Below, one piece after another: positions 44,168-54,388 of a stretch of 64,000 nt of DNA. The position numbers were made by a program, and so were the translations under genes. The notes under the pieces were generated by a model. The model was not told the DNA's origin. It did not search any database and worked only from the letters and a program-made list of their open reading frames with translations. Position 1 is the stretch's first letter. Each line of letters begins with the position of its first letter. The stretch is from Polyporus tsugae (lineage: Eukaryota > Basidiomycota > Agaricomycetes > Polyporales > Polyporaceae), in contig JAHRBS010000009.1 of assembly GCA_024305745.1 (NCBI GenBank), forward strand, positions 1,488,001-1,552,000, in the 5' to 3' direction.

Positions 44168-45784
44168 ATGCCGATCCTCCCAAACATCACCCTCTCTGAC
44201 GCCGTCAAGCTCGTCACTCGCGCTAATCCGGTATTTGAGCCGCCTCTTTCCAAGACCAAGTTCACCCTCGACTCGTCTGGTGTTGCAGGTTTCTTCGGTG
44301 GCGAGAGCGCAATCAGGGCCATGGCTACCGTGAACCTCGTCCCGCAGCGCCGTTGGGGCGGGTGGTACAACGCGCCCGGCTCCTACGAGGTCGCGAAGCG
44401 ATACGCCCCGCTCGCGATGTCGAACCTGTTCGACGGCATCTTCCCTGGCGGAGAGCGCGACCCCGCGAAGATCCTCATGATCAACGGCGAGTTCGGCCCC
44501 AAATGCATCCCTGTACATTCACCTACCGCCCATCTGTCTCGCATTGGACACCTCGGATATCTTCTCGTACGGAAGGTACGCGAGATGCCGGTCAGGGTGA
44601 CGTTCCCGTTCAAGAGACGCACCATGAAAGCACGCGTCACGCTCGTCAAGCTGGGCCACATGCCGGAGGAGTTCGAGAGGCCGACGCTCATCCCGTCTTC
44701 GTCTATCACGTTCGCGCTCGGGACGATCCTCGTCAGCGTGGGTGGATGTGTCGCGTGCGCGCTCATCGCGGACTGGTTCTCCCTCGCCAGCATTGCGTTG
44801 GGTATCATCGCGAACGGCGCGGCATGCTCCATCATCGGCTCCGGGAAGCTGATATTCAAACACAACATCCCTGCGCAGGTGGAGAACCCTGGAGACGTCG
44901 TGCTGAAGAGCGATGCGGAGATTGTGGTGCTCGTCGGGAATGAGGGCGCGGTGAGCCCCTTCAGCCGCGCGCACTTTATCCTGCAGTACGAGGGGGATCC
45001 CGAGTTGGAGCCGGAGCAGGTGGAGGAGAGGGACAACGATGGCGCGGGGCCGACCGGGGAGAACGTGGTGAAGTGCGATCGATGCGACAAGGCGATCATA
45101 ACATGCACGGCGTGCACTGGCAGCCCATCGACCCGCAACACTCGTCGGCGCGTGTGGATCTCGCAGAATAGGCTCGTCGAGGCTTGCGTATTCCTCCTCC
45201 TCGCGCAGTTCCTCGCTCAGCTGCTGCTGATCCCGCAAGGGACGCTGTTCGGACAGCTGATGTTCCTCGCGACTCTGATCCCATCGTGGATGTACCACTC
45301 GTACCTGTCATCCCTCAGCCTGGACGTCCAGACGCGGATCCTCTTCGACACACTGCGTCTGAAACAGGACAAGGACATGTACAAATATCAGCTCCATACG
45401 TGGACGGAGGCCGTCGTCTTCGCCTCGCTAGCCCTCGTGTCGGTCCATCCGATGAAAGACGTGAAAAAGATTGAAGCATTCCTGGACGGGCTGCTCCCGA
45501 ACAAGACGGACGTGTGGAAGGCATGGAAGAAGGCGCTGGCGGCCAAGCTCTCCAATTACCAGCACTGGCGCCCCTCGCATGACAACCAGAAATTCGGGTT
45601 TCCTACAGAGGGTTCGCGTCCAGACGTGGATGGCAAGCCGATGGCGGGGGAAGATTTGAAGCAGCTGCAGATTTATCTGAACGATGCCGACAATGCTCTG
45701 AGGGCATGGTACAAGGTCTACGATAGCTTAGATATGCGCAGCCTTAGGTACACCGCCAGAGCGCTGGCCACTAGTACTGGGTAG
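44168..45784 (+). CDS. Multi-span membrane protein, unknown
   Basis: A single exon of 538 residues starts MPILPNITLSDAV. An N-terminal soluble part contains GVAGFFGGESA and RWGGWYNAPGSYEVA. Two adjacent hydrophobic segments follow (around ITFALGTILVSVGGCV and FSLASIALGIIANGAA), then an acidic loop with CDRC and CTAC (a possible metal-binding pair), two more membrane segments (CVFLLLAQFLAQLLLIP, LMFLATLIPSW) and a soluble C-terminal domain with many Trp. No known family is recognised. A truncated copy of its first 100 residues lies at 48094..48384. The start is the only ATG near the beginning of the frame. Confidence 0.75.
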   Translation: MPILPNITLSDAVKLVTRANPVFEPPLSKTKFTLDSSGVAGFFGGESAIRAMATVNLVPQRRWGGWYNAPGSYEVAKRYAPLAMSNLFDGIFPGGERDPAKILMINGEFGPKCIPVHSPTAHLSRIGHLGYLLVRKVREMPVRVTFPFKRRTMKARVTLVKLGHMPEEFERPTLIPSSSITFALGTILVSVGGCVACALIADWFSLASIALGIIANGAACSIIGSGKLIFKHNIPAQVENPGDVVLKSDAEIVVLVGNEGAVSPFSRAHFILQYEGDPELEPEQVEERDNDGAGPTGENVVKCDRCDKAIITCTACTGSPSTRNTRRRVWISQNRLVEACVFLLLAQFLAQLLLIPQGTLFGQLMFLATLIPSWMYHSYLSSLSLDVQTRILFDTLRLKQDKDMYKYQLHTWTEAVVFASLALVSVHPMKDVKKIEAFLDGLLPNKTDVWKAWKKALAAKLSNYQHWRPSHDNQKFGFPTEGSRPDVDGKPMAGEDLKQLQIYLNDADNALRAWYKVYDSLDMRSLRYTARALATSTG

Positions 45785-46256
45785 TACACGGCCACGGCTC
45801 GACACCATGGAGATATCGACGCGTAGTGACTTCTCTTTGGACTGCATACAGAATCCAGATGAGCATGTACATGATTTCCACAATCAATTTCAGGTCGCTA
45901 TTGGCGAGAGAAATATTGCACCGAGATCACAGTGACTGTATGTGCTCGAGGGAGCGGTTGTCTCCCAAGGCAGATGATAGATAATTTATTTTTATTAGAT
46001 GGACCGGGGATGACGGAGCGGCGACTCTGGCGGATCTGTGGAGAGCGACCGTGGGAAGATCTGTGCATACAAGCTGCCATCCTCGCCGTGGCCCCTCACA
46101 CTTCTCCCCTCCGGCTGCAGCTGCCGGCATACTTACTCTCTCTGCACTGCACAGCGACTCGGACAGCCTACCAGAGGTTACCCCATGATGACCCCAAGCC
46201 GCGATTGAGGTATGTAGCTTGGCACGGACACATCTCGTGTACTGAGACTCTACGTC
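45785..46256. other. Intergenic, 470 nt
   Basis: No gene. The last 60 bases may contain an even more degraded upstream part of the squalene monooxygenase relic. Confidence 0.4.
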
Positions 46257-46985
46257 TGGATAGTATTGGAGGATACTACCCTGCCAATCCTCAAGCACCG
46301 GACGGTCGCGTTGGTCCGGGGTTATGGATCAGTGTTGTTGTACCCCATTGGGACGCACGAGAAGTAGGCATCGACAGACTTGCAAGTAAGTCTTTACATT
46401 TCTTCGCTCATTTTTTCTTGCTTAATGCATGTATTCCCCCTCTTTGTGTACCAGGAGCGGATCATCGACATGCTACAGCATCATCCCCCAGCTCCCTGTC
46501 CCAAAAGCGCTGGAGGAGGAACCGCCCAAGGAGGGTATGCACCATCTGCTGAATACGGCATGCCCTCAGGCTGTGCGTTCTACACCATCCTGATTCTCCG
46601 TAACCCGCTTATCGACGCCAAGGAACCTCGCGGACGTCGAGGAGAACTCGCGAATGCTGAACAAGTTGCGGAAGCCGCTCCCATCGCCAGTGAACATTCA
46701 ACATCCTGCGCGTTGTGTTGGACGACTTGTTCAGCGCAGAGGGTACGTCATGCAGTATTGCGAGTTCGAACGTTTACATCTCTGCGGTTTCCTGAACACT
46801 TCGGACAGGCTGTTTCGGGTACTTTGCACTTAGCGGTGTCTGCGTCCCCCTGCGTCCCCGAGCTCGTCAGTCTGCCCGCTGCGTACGTGTTCCCTCCTTG
46901 CTTCGCCTACGTTTGCGTATTCACCCGGCTGCGTCCTCTAGAACTGAACAGGCGCGGTTTCTCTTCCGCGGCTGCAGGGAAATCA
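46257..46985 (+). pseudogene. Squalene monooxygenase relic
   Basis: The first piece reads WIVLEDTTLPILKHRTVALV, then RGYGSVLLYPIGTHEK and a TAG at 46365-46367, matching [20 protein letters not shown] and [14 protein letters not shown] of the intact ERG1 at 33459. Downstream, SIIPQLPVPKALEEE matches [20 protein letters not shown]. The stretch 46560-46740 matches the FNDVVILRD to DLFGAD region but is frame-shifted, and 46808-46890 matches the [14 protein letters not shown] exon. Even the intron positions are echoed. The 5' third, including the flavin-binding GAGVAG, is absent, as is the GDSWNMRHP flavin motif. Confidence 0.8.
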
Positions 46986-47409
46986 GGTCCGAGGTACGTA
47001 GGTATGTCGAGCTTGGTGTTGAAACTGGGGAGATCATCTCGCTATTCGACGAGCAATGTATGGCTGGCAGAGAGACGAAGCAGGCGGCAGTTGCCGCGTA
47101 ACCTGCTAAAATTGGGATGCATCAGACCTGTGTACATGGAATTGCGGGGGATGTGCAGGCAAGCTACCGTACGACCTGCGTCCGACTGCCGGACTCATCA
47201 AGTTCCTGAACGGCCCAGCCTTGCCTCGCACAGACCCACTTTAGTTCACGTCCCCGTGGTGGGGAGACCACCTGGCACCAGCATTCCCGCCGTGGCTACT
47301 TAGCACCTCCGCCGGTATTTCGAGAAAATCGAGGAAGTCAGTTTATGCCGGCGATGACATCAAGGAGGGCAGATCAGTGCAAGTGCGCTCCCGAAGGAAC
47401 ATGTAGTCC
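46986..47409. other. Intergenic, 420 nt
   Basis: No gene recognised between the ERG1 relic and the duplicated block. Confidence 0.4.
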
Positions 47410-47720
47410 GAGCGTGATTCTCTCACATCCTTCTTCCCGTGTGACTAACCCGCACAATGCATAGGCCACGTAACGTCTCGAGCGCGAATGTCATTCGCCG
47501 AAAGCATAGTTGACAAACAGGAGTTGTGGAGGTAAGACGCTCTCCCTAACGTGATACAGGCTGATAATTTCATATCGTGAATCCCTTCATGCTTCAAAGA
47601 GAATATTCCACTGAGCACCACGCCTTCAAGGTCCACCACGTTGACTGTCCGCTGCCCAGCATGTTCCTCTCAACGTCCGCACTTTGTACCGTCGAACGTC
47701 AAAGAAGTCGCGTATAGAAG
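47410..47720. repeat. Duplicated block, copy 2
   Basis: This is the counterpart of 42640..42960, diverged but collinear. It lies about 370 bases upstream of the truncated membrane-protein copy. Confidence 0.65.
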
Positions 47721-48093
47721 CAGAAACAGAACTTTCATCCACTGAAACTGCTAGAACGTCCACTACGCCGGCGGCTGCAACTTTTCATGTGGCCCTCGGC
47801 GCCGAGACGTGCGTTCACATAACATGAACATTGTATCGCCTCGCACGCCTCTCCCGGAAGTCCCTGTACCGATTAAGAACCTTCCTTGAGGTGCGAGGGC
47901 GCCTCTCTCAGCCTGGAGCTGGCCCGAGAAACAAAGGTGAGCGGATCTCGACCTCGCAGACACAAGCCCATATCTAAAGCGCTCCGATAGCAGATCCAGG
48001 CCTCCTTACGACATTTCTGCTCTTCACACCGGTCTACCGCCGTCTACGCCATCGGCCGGAGTCGTACAGCAACCCTCTTCGGTCCAAGGCACC

Positions 48094-48384
48094 ATGGCTC
48101 CCGTCGACCAGTCCGCTCCTCAGCTCCACGGCGTCATTGCTGATCCGCTTGCGAATGCAAAGTCCACGCTCAACTTGTTGGGTGTCGCAGGTTTCTTCGG
48201 AGGGGATGTCGCGGTCAAGGGGCATGGCGACCGTGTTTTTTTCCTCGGCCGTCGGTTAGGCGGTCTATACAACACACCTGGCAGCCTGGAGATCGCGAGG
48301 CGGTACGGGCAGCTCGCGAGTGCGCGCATCTACAGGAGACTTTTCCCGTGCGACACAACGGACCCTCGCGACTCTTCTAGCTAG
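48094..48384 (+). pseudogene. Truncated duplicate of the 538-residue membrane protein
   Basis: The frame MAPVDQSAPQL contains LLGVAGFFGGD, RRLGGLYNTPGSLEIARRYG and LFPCDTTDP, collinear with GVAGFFGGE, RRWGGWYNAPGSYEVAKRYA and FPGGERDP of the gene at 44168. It stops after 96 codons, before the membrane segments. The following 430 bases do not continue the match. I treat it as a pseudogene, although a short protein could be made. Confidence 0.75.
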
Positions 48385-48821
48385 ACGGCAAGTCCGAGCC
48401 TAAGTTCCTCGCTGCACGCTCTAGCTCGCAGTTCGAGAAAACGGGCCCCCTCGGATATCTCGTGGCGCGGTTGGCGAAGCACGAGTCCTACGAGTCGGTG
48501 CGGGAACTCCAGAGACTCGCGGAAACACAAGAGCAGGGGGTCAGGATGCCGAGGGTCACGACTCACAGTTAAAGTGATCGGGAGTCGGTGAAGTTGCAGG
48601 TGTCGCGCTGGACCGAGCAACGGATCGAAAGAACGACATGGGCTCAATCTATTATCTGGAAGTTCGAAAGCGTGAAGTCCTTCTTGACAGTTAGTCTGTG
48701 ACTATCATTCCCACCGTACTTCCTGCCACGAACGAGAAACTGTCTACCTACGAACACTACCGACTGCGACGCGCGCGCCAAGGCAAAGACCCCGTACGTC
48801 GCGGACTGCAGCGGTCAGCGG
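48385..48821. other. Intergenic, 440 nt
   Basis: No exon supported. It ends at the stop codon of monooxygenase M1. Confidence 0.4.
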
Positions 48822-50567
48822 TCAAGCAGAGAGCGCCACAAGCCTCTGCTCCACACGCGCTCGCTCGTCCAGGATGCTCGTCTCGAACGCCCACTCAATT
48901 TGTTTCCGCAGCTCTTCCGCGAGTACGCCCAGCAGCTCGGGCGGGTACCGCCCCGCCCGGCTATCCTCCACGCTCACGTCCTCCCAGCCCGCGCGCCGCA
49001 GCTGGTAGTTCATCCCGTTCCTATCCGAGCCTTGCTGAACATTTTGCGAGAACGGCCGGCGGACATCGTCATAGACCATGAGCGCCGCAGGGAGGTTGGC
49101 GAGCGTGACGGAGGGGTGGGCGAGGATGGTCGCGAGAATATAGCCGTCCTCGAATGCTTGGCCGACACCGGAGCCTTGGTGCGGGAGCATACCGTGAGCC
49201 TGGGATCAGGAATGGTTAGCGAGGGAGGCTCGAGAAAAAGGGGGATCGGCGTACGGCATCTCCGACAAGTGCTGCCCGTCCATTGACGTAGGTTGGTAAC
49301 TCCCGCACTGTGTGCATCGCCCAACCGAAGGGTTCCTTCACCGCCTATGTGAGTAACTGTTAGTGTGGCCAGGAACTTGCCGTGAAAACCGTTAGCGTGC
49401 CTTGATCAAGCCCAAAGCCCTGGGCTCCCAGCCTTCCAACATCTCCACGACGGCCTCGCCGGTCGTGGGCTCTGACCACGGGCCGTCATACACAGGACCA
49501 GAACCGGGGGTATACTTGGCGGCGAGTACGTTGATGAACTTCCCACCGGAGACGGGGTAGATGACTATGTTCTGCCGTCGATTGTGTCAGTACACGTGCT
49601 GAAGGGTTGACAGCATCATAGTACGAACCCGGTTCTTCCCGACTAGCTGTGGGGACGAACATTCGTCAGTCAACATACGGGAACTAGAAATAGATGTATA
49701 TGTACCACTCGGATATTAGGCCCCGTACAGGAATATTCCAAGAGCTCTGGCGAGAGCGCGCTCGCAGGTGCCAAACCACGATACGCGATCTGGCCAGAGA
49801 ACACAGGATTCACCATCTCGCGCAACCGAGCAGCTTCCTCAGCTTGACCGCGCTTCTCGGCTTCACTCCCAAGATCGTTGAACATTGTACGGCGAACGGC
49901 CGAACGAATTCCGTCGCTGCCAACGACGAGGTCGCAAGTCGCAGTCGTCCCATCCTTGAAGGTGAGCGTGATGGGCTCAGTCGAGGAGGTTTCGGAGTAC
50001 GAAGCGAGGCGTTTCGAGAAGTGGATCCTGTCGCCGGCATCGAGATGTTTGGCCAGGAGCTGTTGTAGGAGAGATCTGTGGAAAGTGTGGACTGCTGGGG
50101 AATCTGTCATGCGTTCTATCGCCTTTAGTAATAACCCTCACTTTGATTGAACTGAACGACGTCGACTATGCGTCCTTCATCGCCCTTGAGGATGCTAAAA
50201 GAGGAACCTGCCCCTGCATATCAGATACCAAGCACATGGATGAAATGAGGAACAGCGTACCCCCACGGTCCCGTGTACCGGTGATTGTGAGAAGCTCGTC
50301 TTCGAGTCCGAGCTCCCTCATGATGGTCCAGATGCGCGGCGACATTCCGATCCCGGCACCGACCTCGGTGAGCGAGGCAGCGGACTCGTAGATGGTGAAG
50401 TGTACATCTGGTGCGTACTTCTTGAGGCATAGAGCAAGTACGAGGCCGCCCATCCCTCCGCCGCTGCAATGGATCGTCAGTATTCCAGCTGTACGTTCGA
50501 TCGATATCCAGACGGGTACGTACATGATGGCAACATGCAACTTTGGTTCGTCGTTCGCGAGAGACAT
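48822..50567 (-). CDS. FAD-dependent monooxygenase M1 (salicylate-hydroxylase-like)
   Basis: Eight exons, complement(48822..49199, 49255..49344, 49401..49571, 49629..49646, 49706..50103, 50142..50213, 50261..50463, 50524..50567), give 457 residues. Group A flavin hydroxylases use FAD, NAD(P)H and O2 to hydroxylate aromatic or polyketide-type substrates. Landmarks: IIGGGMGG at 15-22 (dinucleotide fold), VVGSDGIRSAVRR near 168-180, and LVGDAAHGMLPHQGSGVGQAFEDG from about 328. The 18-nt exon LVGKNR is conserved in all four open copies. The donor of the intron after exon 6 (AAG|GCACGC at 49400) is GC rather than GT. The substrate is unknown. It is the most downstream member of the five-gene array. 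Confidence 0.87.
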
Positions 50568-51146
50568 GTTATGGGGATATGCAGGATTGCCGGTACGAGT
50601 ATGTTGCAGAGCCGTATATATATGTTCTAGTGGTACTGTTGGACCGAGGCTTGATGTTTTCTGTCTTCACGCGACGGTGAACATAACAGAGTATGACAAT
50701 TGTGAGAAAGCGTTCCCACCAGTGACCAAGCTCGAACTTCTTCCATAGGCATGCCGTTAGCGTGGCCGTCGGTGATCCGTGGATCGTGTGGTTTCCATCG
50801 TCCAGGATTTGTTTTTTCTGTGTCGCATGATACGCCCTAGCCCTAAGCTGGAGCTCGCGTATGGGCGTTATCAGAGCAGGTTTGGGAGAAACTTGAAAGA
50901 TGCAAATCCCAACGGCGCTACTGTTCGGGAGGGTGCGCGAGTAACGCTTGCCCTAAACTCACGCGGCGCCTATCAGCTGGGTACCAAGGGAACAATTGTC
51001 TTGAACGTTCAAACTCTCAAGGCGTAAGTAGCATACGATATCTTTCTTGATAATTCATCTGCGAGTGTCATTCCCGTCGTTGCTCTGTGAGTAGTCATGT
51101 ACTAAGCTACCGTCGACAGGAGTGCCAACCTCTTCGCGCAGAGTGA
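50568..51146. other. Intergenic between M1 and M2
   Basis: No gene. It contains the M1 promoter with a TATA-like string (separate entry). Confidence 0.45.
50614..50624 (-). promoter_or_regulatory. TATA-like box of M1
   Basis: Minus-strand CATATATATAC lies about 47-57 bases upstream of the M1 start. M2 has a very similar ACATATATATAG at a comparable distance. It fits a core promoter element; the transcription start is not visible from sequence. Confidence 0.4.
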
Positions 51147-52929
51147 TCAAGCAGCGAGAGCCCCAATCCTCTCCAACAACGCAGCGCGTTCGTCCAGAAT
51201 GCTCGTCTCAAACAACCACTTCGTTTGCTTCAGCAGCTCTTCCCCGAGCACGCCCAGAAGCTCGCGCGGGTACCGTCCCGCCTTGCTGTCTTCGACGCTC
51301 ACGTCCTCCCATCCCGCGCGGCGCAGCTGGTAGTTCATCCCATTGCGCGCCGAACCTTCCTGGACTTCTTGCGAGTACGGTCGGCGGACGTCGTCGTAAA
51401 GAGCGAACGCGGCAGGGAGGTTCGCACGCGTGACCGCGGGATGGGAAAGGATGATCGCGAGGACCAAGCCGTCCTCGAACGCTTGACCCACACCAGAGCC
51501 TTGGTGAGGCAGCATTGCGTGCGCCTGGGTCACAGATGGTTAACGAACCAATTAGGTTTGAGCGACGGGAAGGTGGGAGGGAAATCGACGTACCGCGTCT
51601 CCGACAAGCGCGGCTCGTCCTTTGACGTAGGTCGGCAACTTGCGCACGGTGTGCATCGCCCAGCGGAATGGGCTTGTGATCGCCTATGATGGGGTTCGAG
51701 GATGAATAAGGACTCGACTCGGGGGATGCTTGTTGGAGAGAATGAGCGCACCTTGATAATGCCCACGCCCTTGGGGTCCCAGCCTTCGAACAGCTTCGCT
51801 ACGGTTTCTGCCGGCGTGTTCTCCACCCACGGGCCGGGATACACCGTGGTAGAACCGGGGATGTACTTGACGGCAGCTATATTGATCATGTCTCCCCCGG
51901 ACACGGGATACATCGTTATTTGCTGTAACACGCTTCGTCAGCACACAGGCTCCAAAGGAGATGAGATCATGGGAATGCTACACACTCCATTCTTTCCGAG
52001 CAGCTGTTGCGAAAGACGTCCGTCAGTACGAAGACATCACAGTAAGCCTGATGATGGAGGCGCACAATTTGAGGTACACGCGAATATTCCACGAGCTCTG
52101 GCGAGAGCGCGCTCACAGGTGCCAAACCGCGATACACGATCTGGCCAGAGAAGCCAGGCTCCACCATTTCGCGCAATCGTGCAGCTTCCTCGGTTTGACC
52201 GCGCGTTCCGGCCTCGTCCGCATACTCATTGAACATCGTCCGGCGAACTGCGGATCGAACCCCGTCACTGCCGACGACGAGGTCACAGGTCGCGGTCGTC
52301 CCATCCTTGAAGTTGAGCGTGATGGGCTCAGTCGAGGAGGTTTCGGAGTACGAGGCGAGGCGCTTCGAGAAGTGGATCCTGTCGCCGGCATCGAGATGCT
52401 TGGCCAAGAGCTGTTGCAGGATAGATCTGTGGAACGTGTGGACTGAGGGCGGGCTTAGCGTGTCCATCATTGAATGCATATATCACACACTCACACTCAG
52501 GGAATTCAACGACATCCATCGTTGACCCTTCATCGCCCTTTCTCATCCAGAAACCTGAACCTTCACAGAACATAGCATATCCACTCAGGCCTCAGCATAC
52601 GAACATTGAAGGCAGTCAAGAGCAGCGTACCTTGACGGCCCTGTGTGCCTTGGATTGTAAGAAGCTCGTCTTCGAGTCCGAGTTCTTTTATGATCGTCCA
52701 GATACGCGGAAACACTCCGATCCCGGCACCGACCTCTGTAAGTTCGGAGGCGGACTCGTAGATATCGAAGTGGACCTCTGGCCCGTACTTCTTGAGGCAT
52801 AGCGCAAGGACGAGGCCCCCCATCCCCCCGCCACTGAACAAAAAAAAATCAGCATTAGACCTGGCCGATTGGGATGCGCACGTACATGATGGCCACGCGC
52901 AACTTCGGCTGGCTGTTTTCAAGAGACAT
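51147..52929 (-). CDS. FAD-dependent monooxygenase M2
   Basis: Eight exons, complement(51147..51524, 51594..51683, 51752..51922, 51986..52003, 52066..52453, 52497..52560, 52631..52833, 52886..52929), give 451 residues. Motifs match M1: IIGGGMGGLVLALCL, VVGSDGVRSAVRR and LVGDAAHAMLPHQGSGVG. Exon 3 differs in phase from the other copies (donor GTGTGA, phase 2), paired with a shifted exon 4 start, so the frame still closes. The intron after exon 6 uses a normal GTGCGC donor. It is expected to be an active flavin hydroxylase of unknown substrate. Confidence 0.86.
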
Positions 52930-53776
52930 GTTGTATCGGGTGCTGTAGAAACAATCTTGGCGTACTTACCGGCTGTATGCTCTGAGTCCTATATATATGT
53001 GTGTAAGAGATACTATCCGATCATAGACACGTATGCTTCGTTCCGCAGGATGATGATAAAAATTAGTCTCGGCTCGACTCCAGACAGGCTCCAGACGACA
53101 CGTTCTACGCTACTCTCGCAGCAGCTCGTAAGCTCACCGCTCCCCACCTGCTTGTCGCGAAGGGGCGACTGAAACTGGGGTACGGTGTCATCAGAGCTCC
53201 CGGGTATCAGTACAAGAAAACAGGCGCAGATACGAGGTCATATGGTGGCGTTGTGATATCGCATCAGTGGGATTGTGAATGGATTTGTAAAGTTCTCACA
53301 GACGTTTTGTGAGTGCTGGCGAGAGGAGCTGCACATAGCCTGTAGCACTCTCTTTGGCGCCAGAACGGATGAGAACGAGAATAGGTAAAAAAAAAAAAAA
53401 TACGTATACGCTCGGCCGCGAAGCTGTTTTAGAGAAGTTGTCAGCTCTATTGTGCTTGGGCTCGTACTTGGATGGGTGCTGATCCTCGTCCGAGGGACAT
53501 AGCATCCTAACGCGGTCCAAGAAGCTGTGCTGTGATCCAACTCTATTACTATCAGTCCACGAGCTGCAGAAGACGATACAGTACAGTATGTCTGATGGAT
53601 ATGCGAAAGCATTCCTAAGCATTCACACCGACTGCTCGGCTCGACTCTCGAGAAGCGTCAGCATGACTGACGTAGCGCCGTAAGCCTGGCCCTGGACGAT
53701 TCATGTGGGTCCAAATCTTCGCTACTTGATGCATGCCTAAGTACCGAATATTTAGTGAGACCTGGAGTGTAAAGGA
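52930..53776. other. Intergenic M2-M3, right half
   Basis: No exon is supported. It contains a TATA-like string near M2 and an A-run at about 53388-53401. Confidence 0.45.
52990..53000 (-). promoter_or_regulatory. TATA-like box of M2
   Basis: Minus-strand ACATATATATAG lies about 61-71 bases upstream of the M2 start and resembles the M1 element in sequence and in the GCTCTG/CTCAGAGC string next to it. Confidence 0.35.
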
Positions 53777-53798
53777 GGGGTAGGGCGGGGTGCGGGGG
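53777..53798 (+). other. G-quadruplex-type motif beside the MITE
   Basis: Four G-runs (4, 3, 4 and 5 bases) are separated by loops of 1-3 bases on the plus strand, ending five bases before the inverted repeat of the element at 53803. Such a pattern can fold into a G-quadruplex; whether it does here is untested. Confidence 0.5.
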
Positions 53799-53802
53799 AA
53801 AA

Positions 53803-54189
53803 GGGGTGCTCAATCCTTGGGGCCACTGGCCACTGGCCGCGTTCAGAGAGGCTCGGAGGCAATTGATGGGAGGTGCCAGATGGGCTATCATAATACGCGG
53901 CGAGACTAGCCGACGAGCTGGTCCTCAAACGCATTCGAGCAGGACTAGCTATTCTCCCTTGGTGAAAAATATGACGATATTGGTATCGAAAGGTGCGCAA
54001 TGTTCCCGTCTTCAACATGCTCGAAAGTCGCATTTTCCGGGGGCGTGGAGGGTGAAGTAGACGCATTCGAAAGAAACAAGCGCCAGGACTGTTGCTTGCC
54101 GTTTACGGGAGTCTCGGCTAGCATATCACCAACCATCAATTGCCTCTGAACGCGGCCAGTGGCTAGTGGTCCCAAGGATTGAGCACCCC
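53803..54189. mobile_element. MITE-like element, 387 bp, about 46-bp inverted repeats
   Basis: Both ends read inward GGGGTGCTCAATCCTTGGG and continue through CCACTGGCCGCGTTCAGAG, matching over about 46 bases with two mismatches. TA flanks the right end (54190-54191) and AA the left, so the TA duplication is intact on one side only. It has no coding capacity. It lies between M2 and M3. The outer 12 bases are identical to those of the element at 38396, while the inner repeat differs. Confidence 0.8.
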
Positions 54190-54388
54190 TAAATGCATGG
54201 ATACACTGGGAGCAAGAAACAGCGAAGCAAAGCCTGGATTGAAACGAAGACTCTCCGGCGTTACTGATTGGTGATTTGTCTGCGATTCTGCCAGGAAACG
54301 GCGCTCTTTCTACTCACGTTAATGCATTTGGAATTGCCTAGGGTATGACTAAAAACCGTGTACATAGACGGTCGTGCGCACGCAGTTA

